Position numbers and translations under genes: made by a program. From Prorocentrum cordatum (Eukaryota; Sar; Dinophyceae; Prorocentrales; Prorocentraceae), in assembly GCA_963575745.1 (NCBI GenBank), contig CAUYUJ010014760.1, positions 147,001-211,000 of the forward strand: a DNA stretch of 64,000 nucleotides, in the 5' to 3' direction. A model generated the notes under the pieces. It was not told the origin of the DNA. It did not search any database and worked only from the letters and a program-made list of their open reading frames with translations. Of the stretch, positions 54,330-63,999 are shown piece by piece; within the stretch, counting starts at the first letter, position 1, and each line of letters begins with the position of its first letter.

Positions 54330-55270
54330 GGAGGAGGAGCAAAGACGACGACGATAGGAATGCGGGGGATAAAGTCGGGCCATGACGCCCCCAAGACGTC
54401 CAAGATTGCCTCCCCCCCCCAAAAAAAAACAAGGGGTCGGCGGTGTGGCGCAAGCCTAAAGAATATCCAAGTGGCCACTGAACTTCCAAAGACGCCCACA
54501 AGAGGGCTAAATCCGTCCACAACATATCCAGGAAAACCTCTGACGTTTGCATTCTCGACCTCTTGCTTCCGATGGGCCTTTTGAAGCCTCACGATTGCTC
54601 CAGGATGGCTCCGAGGTGAGCCCCGAGAAGGGTCCATCAGAGCTCCCAGACGGCCCCAAGAGCACCCAACAACGCCCCAAGAAGGCCTCAACAGGCGTTC
54701 TTTCGGGCTTCAGAAAGGGGCGACGCTGATCCGTGCCGCCCCATTCAAAGGCAATCAACTACCGTCTGGGCTTTGAAAGGGGGCGTTGGGGCCAAAAAGG
54801 ATCCGATATGAGTTCAGGAAAATATCAGCACGGCCTCCGAAACACCGCAAGATGGTCCGAGATGGCTCAAGATGTCCTCCAGCATGCCTTCAAAAGGCCA
54901 CAGGACCACCACCCCAAGACGGCTCCGAGCGGCCACGGAACGTCCCAAGGGGACTCTTTAGGAGGCCTAAAGCATTCAAGAGCAATAAGGACACAACTGG
55001 TTGTGGCTTTCTCGCCCTTTCGTTTCCGAAGGGTTTCCGCGGCCCGAAAACGCCCCATGAGGGTCCGAAGATACGACCGTTCGGGCTCAGGAGGGGCGAC
55101 GCAAATTTCGCATCCCGCTTGTTGCCCGATGGCCTCCAAGATGGCCCGAAGAATGCCCGAGGGGCCGCAAAAGGGCCCCAAAGGTTCCAACACAGATCCC
55201 GAGACGGTTCTCACAATAGCTGCAAGAAAACTCCAAGAGGATCCCGGGGCGACGAATCCCCCAAAAGCCG
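54330..55270. repeat. CAAGATGGC repeats with a 250-300 bp dispersed module
   Basis: Two copies of a module also present at 7320-7530: CTTTCGTTTCCGAAGG, GTCCGAAG, then GGGGCGACGCTGAT (54717; variant at 55095). Spaced AAGATGGC(T/C)C words fill the rest. Probably intron of the Stc1-like gene. Confidence 0.55.
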
Positions 55271-55301
55271 CCATGGTTGTGTCGTCGTCGTGGCTGTCGA
55301 C

Positions 55302-55635
<334 letters not shown>

Positions 55636-55956
55636 CTCCTCTCCCTTCCACCTCCTCCTCCTCCTCTTCCTCCTCTTCGGTTTGCTCCAGTTTCTGCCCG
55701 AGGGCCTGGGGGCGGACAGGCCGCCGCGGGCCCCCCTCGGGCGGGGGCCATCGCGCTGCCCGCGGAGGCGGCGTGGCACAGGCGCGAGCGCCGCGCGCGC
55801 GCAGCTGCGCGCGCCCTACTTCACGCGCGGCGGGGCACGCCTTCCCCCCGCCAGCGCGCCAGGCTGGAGGCCGCCGCGGCGCTGCTGGACGGGCACCACG
55901 GCTCGGCGGTGCCCCGCGGCGGCGGCACAGGGGCCGACGACGACGCCATGGCGTAG

Positions 55957-57279
55957 GGTGGCGGCGGCAGCGGCAGCGGGCGCGCCCAGGCCTGCGCGCA
56001 CTGCGGGTGCCGCAAGAAAGAGCACTGGTGGACATGGTGCTGCCACTGCCAGCGGCCGCTCCAGCTGGTGCCAGCTGGCGATGCTGCTCGCGGTGGCGCT
56101 GGCAGCCGCCGCCCCTCCGCCAGCCGCGGAAGCGCTGCTCGCGCCCCCCCTTGGCGCCAGGGTGCAGCGGGGTCGCGCCGTGACGGAGGGCCCCCCGACG
56201 GCGGAGCCCGCGGCGCTGGAGGACGCCCACGCAGCACCAGCCGAGGGGTGCGCATCGTGGCCGACGCGGATCAAGCTCTGGCGCCCGACGCCGACCCTGA
56301 GGAGGCCAATCTAGCACAGCTGGTGGAGCTGCTCCGCCTCTCAGGCGACGAGCCCGCCGTCGCCAAGTATAAGCGCCAGCTGGACATCCTCCGCGCCCAG
56401 CGCTTGGCCAGGCCCCTCACTGTGGCGGAGGCTGGCGCTGCGCGGGACGCTGCTGCCGACGCCCTGGGCGACGCGCTGGCGGAGGCGGATGCACTCCAGC
56501 AGCGGCTCGACCAAGCCACGGAGAGGGTCGCCAAGTGCACCACCGCCCTGGACAGCGCGCAGGCGATCTACACCAGTGCGGTGCAGGCTCTGGCGGTGTC
56601 GGTGGCGCCAGCGGGCACTGAGGGCAGGCCGGGCCAATCCGCTTCGACGGTGCCCAAGCTCAGCGTCTCAGCACTGCTGGCGGGCAAGGCGGCGTGGGAG
56701 CTGGACGACGAGGGTCTCTTCGGCCTGGAGGCCCTGGAGGACTACGAGGTGGAGGAGAGCGATCGGCAGGAGGCGCAGCGGCGGCTCGAGGAGCTCCAGG
56801 CGCGCTTCGCAGCCATGGCTCAAGACGCCTTCGGCCAGTTCAAGACGGAGGCGGAGGCACTGGAGAAGGCTCACCGCGAGCTACGCGCCCGACTCAAGAA
56901 GAAGCGGCGCACCACGACCTCCCCGCCGCCTCAGCCGCCGCAGGAGGCTTCGGGTGCACCAGGTCCTGCAGGTGGTGATCGGCCGCCTGCAGAGCCAGCC
57001 GCAGCGCCTCCCGCTGGCGGCTCGCAGGCTGCCGCCCCGTCGACGCCGCCGCCCCCTTCGCCAGCCGCCCCTGCTGCTGCTGCGGGAGCGGGCGCCCCGG
57101 GCGCGGTGGCTGCTGCTGTGGACGCCCTGGAGGCAGGCCGCCAGCGCCTCGCTGTCAGCAAGGCAGCTGCGAGCGGCAAGGGTCGAGCTGCCAAAGGAGG
57201 CCGCAGCTTTCCCAGCGGAGGCACTGGCAAGGAGGCGGCCACCCCTGCGGGCGCTGATAAGGATCAGTCGGGGCTTTGA
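55957..57279 (+). CDS. LINE ORF1, first part: zinc ribbon and coiled coils
   Basis: Open from a TAG at 55954-55956. It starts Gly/Ser-rich and then has CAHCGCRKKEHWWTWCCHCQ, a zinc ribbon. After a low-complexity Arg/Gly stretch come two coiled-coil regions (ADALQQRLDQATERVAKCTT; EAQRRLEELQARFAAMAQDA) and a basic patch RARLKKKRRTTT, then Pro/Ala-rich spacer. It ends GADKDQSGL with a TGA at 57277. ORF1 proteins of LINEs bind the element RNA. No ATG lies in this frame before residue M of the second coiled coil; the likely original start is the ATG at 55948, two codons before the stop. Confidence 0.6.
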   Translation, partial: GGGGSGSGRAQACAHCGCRKKEHWWTWCCHCQRPLQLVPAGDAARGGAGSRRPSASRGSAARAPPWRQGAAGSRRDGGPPDGGARGAGGRPRSTSRGVRIVADADQALAPDADPEEANLAQLVELLRLSGDEPAVAKYKRQLDILRAQRLARPLTVAEAGAARDAAADALGDALAEADALQQRLDQATERVAKCTTALDSAQAIYTSAVQALAVSVAPAGTEGRPGQSASTVPKLSVSALLAGKAAWELDDEGLFGLEALEDYEVEESDRQEAQRRLEELQARFAAMAQDAFGQFKTEAEALEKAHRELRARLKKKRRTTTSPPPQPPQEASGAPGPAGGDRPPAEPAAAPPAGGSQAAAPSTPPPPSPAAPAAAAGAGAPGAVAAAVDALEAGRQRLAVSKAAASGKGRAAKGGRSFPSGGTGKEAATPAGADKDQSGL

Positions 57280-58354
57280 CGCAGGCCCACTGCCTGACGG
57301 AGCACTCAGGCACGACATCTTCGAGGAGGCCCCCGAGTCCACGCCTGCTGCCCAGCGGCAGCGGCGCACTCGGCGCGGCCGCCTGCGAGGCCAAGGCGCG
57401 GCGAGGACACGCATTCAATGGGTTTCGAGCAGGGGGTACTCGTTCGGGGAGTACGTGCTCAAGGATGCGGGCCCAGCTGGCCGCGAGGGCCTCGCGAGCC
57501 TCGACGCCTTGCAGCGGGCACTGCGCACGTGCACTGGTCACTGGCTAGAGGACCCCATGACGGACGACGAGGTACGGGACGGCTTGCACTGGCGCCAGCA
57601 ATGCGCCCCTTTCGTTGCCCGCTTCCTTACTCACCAGAGCTTCCAAGCTTTGGTCTGGGAGCGCGCGCGGCGAGATGGGCACGACAATCCTGGAGCGGCG
57701 CGAGCCGATATGGCCATCGACATCTGCCTTGCTGCCCTTCGACGCCGCCGCGCTGCGCGAGCTCGGCACCGCGCCCGGCTGGCCCGCATGCGCATCGACG
57801 ACCCCGAGGCGTGGCTCCACGAGCTGCTTGAGCACCTCCTCGCGCTGCACCAGGAGACGGAAGCGTTCGACAACGGCAACGGCATCCACTGGCTCCTCAG
57901 AGCCGTCGGCGTACACGACCTCGGCTCCTACGGCATCCACCTGCCTGCCCACCGGTCGTCTGCAGGATGGGAGGCGCCCCCCCCCACGGTGCCACTCCCA
58001 ATGTCGTCAACGGGAGTGGCCAACGAAGTGGGTGCGGGCCATGTCGTTCCTCCGCCAGTGCGACGTCGAGCCCTACTGGCAGCTCGGTTCTACAACAGGC
58101 ACCACCTGCCCGTAGAGTACCTCCACGCGGTGCCCTTCGGCCAGTGGCTCCTGGAGCTCATGGCGCTGGCGGCGTGCTGGCCGCTGGCGGCGGCGCTGCT
58201 CGCGGGGGCCCCCCTTGGCCTGGCGCGGAGGCGGGGCCCGCGGCAGCCACCGCTGGGCGCACCGCGGGATGCTGCTCGGCTGCGAAGGGCAAGCGGCGAG
58301 GGCCGCGGCCAGACCGCATTGCGCGCACTCGGGACGCGCACGTCGAGATCATGA
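57280..58354 (+). CDS. LINE ORF1, second part, shifted frame
   Basis: A different frame carries the protein-like sequence from about 57200: DAGPLPDGALRHDIFEEAPE, then SRGYSFGEYVLKDAGPAG, TDDEVRDGLHWRQQCAPFVA, and HLPVEYLHAVPFGQWLLELM. The last ends in a hydrophobic stretch. It stops at a TGA (58352-58354) that overlaps the endonuclease ATG (58351). The first part must shift +1 near 57150-57300 to join it; whether that is an indel mutation or programmed cannot be told from one copy. Function of this segment is unknown. Confidence 0.55.
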
Positions 58355-59766
58355 CTGTGAACGTGACATGCTGGACGTCCTGCCTCTCACAGTTGGAGCA
58401 GGGCAACGTCGACGACGGCATCCAGGCCGTCCTGATTCAGGAGCATCACCTAGCCGAGCCCCGCCAGTTGGCTTCGGCGGCTCGCGCCGCTCGCGCTGCA
58501 GGCTGGATTGCTGACCTGATCCCTGCTGTGGCCACAGCTAAAGGCAGCACCTCTGCTGGCGTGGGAGTCCTGGTTCGCCCATGGGTGCACCTCCAGCGCG
58601 TCGAGTTCACCGATGACCGCATCGCCGTTCGCTGCTCGGCCCGCCTCGGCTTCTGGATGACCTCCCTCGGCGATCGTGAAGGCACGCTGCTGGTGTCGGC
58701 GTACTTTCACACCAGTCAGGGTCTCAGCGACTTCAACCTGGACCTGATGATGAACCTCGGCTCAATGATTCGAGCCATGCGCAGGCACTTCGTGGCCGGG
58801 GCCGACTGGAACATGACTCCAGAGGTGGTGGAGGAGGCGCAGCTGCGACTGTCTCTGGGCGCGAGGTTGGCATGCTCCAGGGCAGCTACCTGCGTCACGC
58901 ACAAGGCTGCTCGGGAGATCGACTTCGTCTGCGTGAGCCAAGAGGCAGCGGTGCGGTCGGCTCGCAGGTGCGACCGCTTCGCGGTTCGCACTCACAGGGC
59001 CGTCGTCCTGCAGCTGGCCCTCCCTCCGCCTGGCGCGACGGTCTTACGCCTACGCAGGCCGCGGACCTTCCCCGTGAAGGCGCTCATCGGACCGCAGCTG
59101 CCCCCGCCAGGCTGGCAGGACGTGATCGACGACATCGACGCAACGGTGACGCCTGCTGGGCTGGATGCCGCCTGCAGCCGTGCCCTCGACCGCTACGAGG
59201 ACGAGCTGCTGCAGCACTTCGGCCTGGGCACAGGCCGCGAGGCAGACCGCTACCGCGGCAGAAGCGAAGGCGCCCGCCTGGCCCAGGCGCAGCTGCGCCG
59301 CCAGCGACAGCGCTGGGCGCCCACCGCCAGGGCCGCCCCAGCGGAGCAGCACTGGAGCCGGCTGGCGGAGCGGCTGCGCGAATGGCAGGTCCTGGAGCGC
59401 GCGGGCAGTCGCCAGCACGCGAGGCGGCTGCAGGTGAAGCTGCTTCGCTTCAAGCCGCCTGTGCAGGGCGCGGACCAGGCCATCTGGCAGACCTGGCGCC
59501 GCCTAGCTCGCAGGCTCCCCTTGCTCGCGGCCGAGCAGGTGGAGGAGCTCTTGGGCACCCTCCAGCGGGCCGCGGACGCCGCCGAAGGCCGTGCGTCCCA
59601 TCGCCGCTACAAAGCCTGGCTCGACTGGTCGCGCGAGGCCACAGCGGGCGACGGCCTTCGCAAAGGCTTCCGCTGGCTCCGCGAGGCCGCCCCCTGGGCA
59701 GCGGACCGCTGGCAGCCTAAGACGGGGCTCAAGTCCGCCCAGCTGGTGGCAGAGGCGGCGGCGTGA
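58351..59766 (+). CDS. LINE endonuclease (EEP family) domain
   Basis: Numbered from ATG 58351. It has the endonuclease/exonuclease/phosphatase motifs in order: TVNVTCW (N4), LIQEHHL (E31), GAGVLVR-like GVGVLVR (71-76), VSAYFH (115-120), GADWNMT (D152, N154), REIDFVCV (D191) and RTHRAV (H215). So the catalytic set looks intact. The rest (to residue 472) is the long helical linker common before LINE reverse transcriptases. The frame is also open upstream to 57967, so the ATG is a choice based on the overlap with the previous stop. A TGA at 59764-59766 ends it; the reverse transcriptase continues in the same frame nine bases later, so this is probably one polyprotein broken by a stop. Confidence 0.8.
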   Translation: MTVNVTCWTSCLSQLEQGNVDDGIQAVLIQEHHLAEPRQLASAARAARAAGWIADLIPAVATAKGSTSAGVGVLVRPWVHLQRVEFTDDRIAVRCSARLGFWMTSLGDREGTLLVSAYFHTSQGLSDFNLDLMMNLGSMIRAMRRHFVAGADWNMTPEVVEEAQLRLSLGARLACSRAATCVTHKAAREIDFVCVSQEAAVRSARRCDRFAVRTHRAVVLQLALPPPGATVLRLRRPRTFPVKALIGPQLPPPGWQDVIDDIDATVTPAGLDAACSRALDRYEDELLQHFGLGTGREADRYRGRSEGARLAQAQLRRQRQRWAPTARAAPAEQHWSRLAERLREWQVLERAGSRQHARRLQVKLLRFKPPVQGADQAIWQTWRRLARRLPLLAAEQVEELLGTLQRAADAAEGRASHRRYKAWLDWSREATAGDGLRKGFRWLREAAPWAADRWQPKTGLKSAQLVAEAAA

Positions 59767-59775
59767 CCGTGGCAT

Positions 59776-62700
59776 GTGTTCTGGGGCGATGGCGCTGGCA
59801 GTGCTGCGGTCCCGTGGCCCCAGGAGCTGGGCGAGCTCCCACGCCTGCCCACGGTCGAGGAGCTTCGCCAGGTGGGGCACACATTCCCCTCCCTCACGGG
59901 CCTGGGCTGCGACGCCATCCACCCGCGCCACGTGGCGGTGCTCTGCGATGCCGCGCTCGAGGCTTGCATCGCGCTGTGGCGTCGCATGCTGACGCTGGGC
60001 TACGTGCCGCAGGCTTTGGCGGCGATGCAGATGGTGCTACTGCCGAAGCCCGAGGGCGGCGTGCGCACCATCGGCCTGACGCCAGGCATCATGCGACCCT
60101 TCGCGCGGTGGACCAGGCACTCCCTCGGCGCCCGCTGGGCCGCGCTCCGCCACAGGGGCTGCATCTACGGCACCGCTGGCCAGAGCTGCGAGACCTGCGT
60201 GCGGGTCCAAGCGGCGACTGCGGAGGTGGCCACTCACCGTGGCCAGGCTGCCTGCACTGTGCTCATGGGCCTGTCCAAGGCGTACGAGCACATCCCCTGG
60301 GCGCTGCTGGTCCAGCGCGCCGAGGCCCAGGGTTCCAACGTGCATCTGATGAGGCTCCTCCTCCAGGTGTATGGCATGAAGCGCATCGTCTGCTACCAAG
60401 GCGTGGCCACCGCCGCATGCCGCCCCCAGCGGGGCGCAGTGGCAGGCTGCAGCGTTGCCGACCTGTGCACGCGGATGTTCCTGCTGCCGCGCCTGGACGC
60501 CATCGTGGCCCTGCGGACGGTGCAGGTGAGCAACGTGGTCGACGACATCCAGCTGGTCCAGACGGGCTTGGCGAGGCGCGTGGCGACCCAGGTCAGTGCG
60601 GCATGCGCGATGCTGCGAGACGGCTTGCTGGGCGATGGCCTGACGGTCAACGACGGCAAGGGAGTGGTTCTGGCGAACACCTACGAGTGCAGCCGCGGGG
60701 TCCAGCGGCGCTGCGCCGCCCTGCGGGGCAAGGGCCGCCGCTCAGCACGGAACCTGGGCGTGGACTACGGCTGCGGGCGGCGGCCTGGGGTGGCCACGAG
60801 GAGCAAGCGCATGACCACCGTGGTTCGCCGCTCGGCACGCATTCGAGTGCTGCGAGCGGCACGAGGTAAAACACGGCAGCTTGTTTCTCTAGGTCTCGCG
60901 CCCGCCGGTACCTGGGGGGGCGGGGTGACTGGGGGGGCTTGGAGCGGGATCGAACCGATGCGACGTGCTGCTCACGCTGCTCTCTTCGTTCGTACCGCTC
61001 GGCGCCCCCTCACTCTCGACCTCCACCTCGCCCCCTCGGCGCCGCGGACGATCGATCCTGCATATGTGTGCGCGGTAAATCCGGTTTATATGCTCGCCCA
61101 GGCGGCATGGGAGTCTTGGATCTCTCGGGAGTGGATCGCCCGACTTTTATTTGCCGCTGAGGCTGCCCTGGATCGCCCCACTGTTTCGATAAGCGAGTGG
61201 GCTCTTGTGCGTGGCCCGATCTCGGCGGCTTTGGCCAGCTGCAGGCGCATCGGGTGGAAGCTTGGCCCTGGGGTGTGTTCGTTAGAAACCAGGGAGGGCT
61301 TCAAGGTTGACCTGGCGTCGGCTTGCCCGCGGACGGCCCAACACCTGGCGCGCTTGAGCACGGAAGATTGGCTCCTCGACCGAGCCCAACAGAGCTCGGA
61401 ATATATGTCTGGCCTCCCCTCCCGCCCCTACCTTGCCCCCCTCCGTCGTCTTTGCAACGGTGCGCTTGGGCCCGAGTGGACCACTCGGCATCAGGCCACC
61501 CTCCGCACGACTGTCTCGAATGGAGTTTGGGATCAGGCTCGGAAGGTGCGACATGGCCTCACGAAGTGTCGCACTTGCCTGTTGTGTCACATCGAGTCCT
61601 GCCCTGGCACCTTCGAAGCCCGGGTCTCCGGAGAGTGCTCGGCCACGTGGGAGTACGTTCGCGAGTATGACCTCCCTCCTTCCCTGCGGGCCGACCTGGG
61701 TGCGCACTCGGCCTGGGCCCTCTGGAGGCACGCCCTGGTCCCCGATCCTCGGCCCTCCGTCCCGAGCCCGTCCCCCTCCCTCCTCGTCCAGTGGCTCAAG
61801 CGTCCTGCCTCTGGTAGCATCGACGGCTCGGCCTTCGGTGACGGCCCCTGCACCTCGCCTGTGCAGGGAGACCCCCGACTCTGCCGAGCGGGCTGGTCTG
61901 TTGTGCAGGTCGACGCGCAGGGATGCCTGACTGCTTCCCTGTGCGGCTTGCTTCCTGGCCCGCACCAGGCGTCGGACCTCGCTGAGGCCTTCGCCCTTCT
62001 GATGTACTTGACGCATGTGGCCTTGGGGCCCTACTGTTTCCACTCGGACTGCGCCTGGGTGGTCTCGAGCTTCGCGCGTGGGCGCGCCGAGACCACAGGC
62101 GCTCAATGCGAGGCGGCAGATCTCTGGACTCGCATTTGGGATCGTGTGGACGACCTGGGCTGCGAGGTCCAGATTGCGAAGGTCAAAGGCCACGCTCGCC
62201 GCTGCGACGACGGCGACACGGAGCAAGGCCTTGTCAAGCGCTGGGGGAATCATTACGCGGACCTCGGCGCCCGAGCGGGCGCGGCCCTGCGCCCCACGGA
62301 CCCAGTGGCGGTGGAGCGGGTTCGACGCACCTTCAACCTGGTGACGTTCGTCGCCAGGTTTTTGGCTCGGGTTCTGCGCTCAGCGGACCCGAGCCAGCAG
62401 GATGCGCCGCGACTTGGCCACCTGCGACGAGCACGCAGGCTGGGCCGCGCCCCCGCACTGACGGCAGACACGGCGCTGCCCGCGGGGGTGCATGAGCCCG
62501 TGCCGTGTGGCAAGGGCTACCGCTGCAGCCGCTGCTTCCGCGTCGCCAGGACGCGAGATGGCTTCGCGCCAGCGGCGTGCAGCCCTGGCGGAGGCCACCG
62601 CGTCTGGGTCGCGGGGCCTTTCGTGTTTTGCGCGAGGTGCGGGGCGCATTCCAGCGAGAACACGCAGCTCCTCGCGCAGCCTTGCCTCGGGGCCATTCCC

Positions 62701-62871
62701 CCGCAGACGCGGTCCCGCGTGGGCCGCCTGTGGGAAGGGAGGCGCCCGCGCACTGGCTTGCTGCCGCCCCCAGCCAGCGGCCAGGCTCGGCCTCAGCCGT
62801 TCGCCGACTTCGTCCTCGACGCCCTGGTCGGAGACCTGGTTGTCGTGGACGAAGCCGCCGATGGCGTGTAG
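59776..62871 (+). CDS. LINE reverse transcriptase, RNase H and zinc knuckle
   Basis: Numbered from the GTG at 59776 (1031 residues; in reality a continuation after the TGA). Reverse transcriptase: LLPKPEGGVRTIGL (88-101), LMGLSKAYEHIPW (163-175), PQRGAVAGC (217-225), VVDDIQL (254-260). In the second motif the expected catalytic Asp is Gly (residue 165, GGC at 60268), so polymerase activity should be lost. RNase H type I: SIDGSA (D683), DLAEAFAL (E737), HSDCA (D758), GNHYADLGA (D829), all four acidic residues present. A Cys cluster TKCRTCLLC (597-604) precedes it, and RCSRC...FCARCGAH (916-958) forms a terminal zinc knuckle. It ends VVVDEAADGV with a TAG. Confidence 0.85.
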   Translation: MFWGDGAGSAAVPWPQELGELPRLPTVEELRQVGHTFPSLTGLGCDAIHPRHVAVLCDAALEACIALWRRMLTLGYVPQALAAMQMVLLPKPEGGVRTIGLTPGIMRPFARWTRHSLGARWAALRHRGCIYGTAGQSCETCVRVQAATAEVATHRGQAACTVLMGLSKAYEHIPWALLVQRAEAQGSNVHLMRLLLQVYGMKRIVCYQGVATAACRPQRGAVAGCSVADLCTRMFLLPRLDAIVALRTVQVSNVVDDIQLVQTGLARRVATQVSAACAMLRDGLLGDGLTVNDGKGVVLANTYECSRGVQRRCAALRGKGRRSARNLGVDYGCGRRPGVATRSKRMTTVVRRSARIRVLRAARGKTRQLVSLGLAPAGTWGGGVTGGAWSGIEPMRRAAHAALFVRTARRPLTLDLHLAPSAPRTIDPAYVCAVNPVYMLAQAAWESWISREWIARLLFAAEAALDRPTVSISEWALVRGPISAALASCRRIGWKLGPGVCSLETREGFKVDLASACPRTAQHLARLSTEDWLLDRAQQSSEYMSGLPSRPYLAPLRRLCNGALGPEWTTRHQATLRTTVSNGVWDQARKVRHGLTKCRTCLLCHIESCPGTFEARVSGECSATWEYVREYDLPPSLRADLGAHSAWALWRHALVPDPRPSVPSPSPSLLVQWLKRPASGSIDGSAFGDGPCTSPVQGDPRLCRAGWSVVQVDAQGCLTASLCGLLPGPHQASDLAEAFALLMYLTHVALGPYCFHSDCAWVVSSFARGRAETTGAQCEAADLWTRIWDRVDDLGCEVQIAKVKGHARRCDDGDTEQGLVKRWGNHYADLGARAGAALRPTDPVAVERVRRTFNLVTFVARFLARVLRSADPSQQDAPRLGHLRRARRLGRAPALTADTALPAGVHEPVPCGKGYRCSRCFRVARTRDGFAPAACSPGGGHRVWVAGPFVFCARCGAHSSENTQLLAQPCLGAIPPQTRSRVGRLWEGRRPRTGLLPPPASGQARPQPFADFVLDALVGDLVVVDEAADGV

Positions 62872-63261
62872 GCCCCTGGCCGCGCCTGCTGGCACTGCCG
62901 CTGGGAGGTGCTCGGGCCCTTTCCCATTCCTTCGGTCAGGCTTGTGCCTGGGCCGCCTTGCTGTGCTTGCACGCTTGGCCCCGCGCCAGTTGAAAAACAA
63001 CTCCTCGTTTTGCTCCTCATGATCCTCCCTCTTCCCTCTCCTGCTCTTCAACTCCAATTCCCTCAATTTACGGCTCGCAAACTTGGCCCGAACGTGAACG
63101 TGACCCGTCAAACTTGCAATAGTTCCTCCTGCTCGGCATCCTCCTCCTCCCTCATCCTTCCTCCCCCCACCCTACTCCTCCCCATCGTTTTCATCCTTAT
63201 CCTCATCTTCATCTTCTTCCACCCACGCCCCCCGGCCTCCTCCTCATTCTTATCCTCTGGT
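62872..63261. other. LINE 3' flank
   Basis: Possible 3' UTR to about 63000 (TTGAAAAACAACTCC). Then C/T-rich low complexity (CCTCCTC, CATCCTCATC) to 63245. No oligo-A tail longer than five bases. Confidence 0.4.
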
Positions 63262-63470
63262 TTAGCCTTTTTTCGACTGGGGCGCGAAGGCATGATCCAA
63301 AATTTCGGCGCGGCAGTGCCCTTCGTGTTTGTTCCAGCGCACGTTCGCACCCTTCCTCGATCGGAACAATTTGCCCAGCTTCGCTTCTGGATCTGGGTGG
63401 GCGAATGGGAATTTTGCGTTTGGTACGCGGGCGCGCGAGGACGAGTCGAACGCCGCGCCAGCAAAGGCAG
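63262..63470 (-). CDS. Probable C-terminal exon of an unknown gene
   Basis: A minus frame with no ATG reads HPAFAGAAFDSSSRARVPNA, then KFPFAHPDPEAKLGKLF and RSRKGANVRWNKHEGHCRAE, ending DHAFAPQSKKG and a TAA. Composition is that of a folded basic protein, in contrast to the other frames (Arg/Pro runs). The frame is open to 63527; no classical acceptor is obvious, so the 5' edge is arbitrary. Family not recognised. Confidence 0.4.
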
Positions 63471-63519
63471 GATGCGCCGAAACAAAGAAACAAAAACAGC
63501 GGAGCGAGCGGCGCCCGGC

Positions 63520-63999
63520 TCAGGGCGGAACTGGGCCCAACGCGGCCAAAATGGGGCGGGGGGCATCACAAAACAGCATCGGAGTCACGCCGAGCAGACT
63601 GCGGTACCAGTCAACGCCGGGCGTGCCCACAGACGTGCCAATTAGTGACGCAGGTACGGTGTAGGAGAACGACCGCGCACATGACAAGTCAGCAACCCAC
63701 GCCCCCCAAGACGCACTTGCCGGAGAGGGTGTCCTTGACGGATCCGGCAGCCACGAACTCCCATCAACCATGCGGCAGGCAGAAAAAGTAAGAAAAAATG
63801 CGTTCATTAGCATGCTCCCCAGGTAAGCTTGTCGAACTCGAAGACCATGAACCCTCGCAGCCACCGCGCACATAGAAAAACAAGCTGGCAACCCCAAAGG
63901 AGCAGCGTGAGAGACGCCGAGAGACCGGCACGGGCAACGCGAGGAAGACGCGCCAAGCGGACGCGCCACACGTAGGCTTCTGGACCATGGTATCCACAC
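63520..63999 (-). CDS. Weak hypothetical ORF, possibly hydrophobic
   Basis: A 159-residue frame running off the window edge, with hydrophobic stretches (AYLGSMLMNAFFLTFSACRM) and SFSYTVPASLIGTSVGTPGV. Another frame over 63690-63760 (VAAGSVKDTLSGKCVLGG) also looks coding, so short exons in different frames are possible. No domain is identified. Confidence 0.2.
   Translation of the reverse strand: MWIPWSRSLRVARPLGASSSRCPCRSLGVSHAAPLGLPACFSMCAVAARVHGLRVRQAYLGSMLMNAFFLTFSACRMVDGSSWLPDPSRTPSPASASWGAWVADLSCARSFSYTVPASLIGTSVGTPGVDWYRSLLGVTPMLFCDAPRPILAALGPVPP

Larger units (their letters stand above)
55957..62900 (+). mobile_element. Nearly full-length LINE (non-LTR retrotransposon), inactive
   Basis: In order: zinc ribbon and coiled-coil ORF1, a second ORF1 segment in another frame, apurinic-type endonuclease, reverse transcriptase, RNase H and a C-terminal zinc knuckle. 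Defects: ATG-GCG-TAG at 55948-55956 (stop at codon 3), a frame change near 57150-57300, a TGA at 59764-59766 between endonuclease and reverse transcriptase, and loss of a catalytic Asp. No clear target-site duplication or poly-A was found; the element ends somewhere after 62871. Confidence 0.85.
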
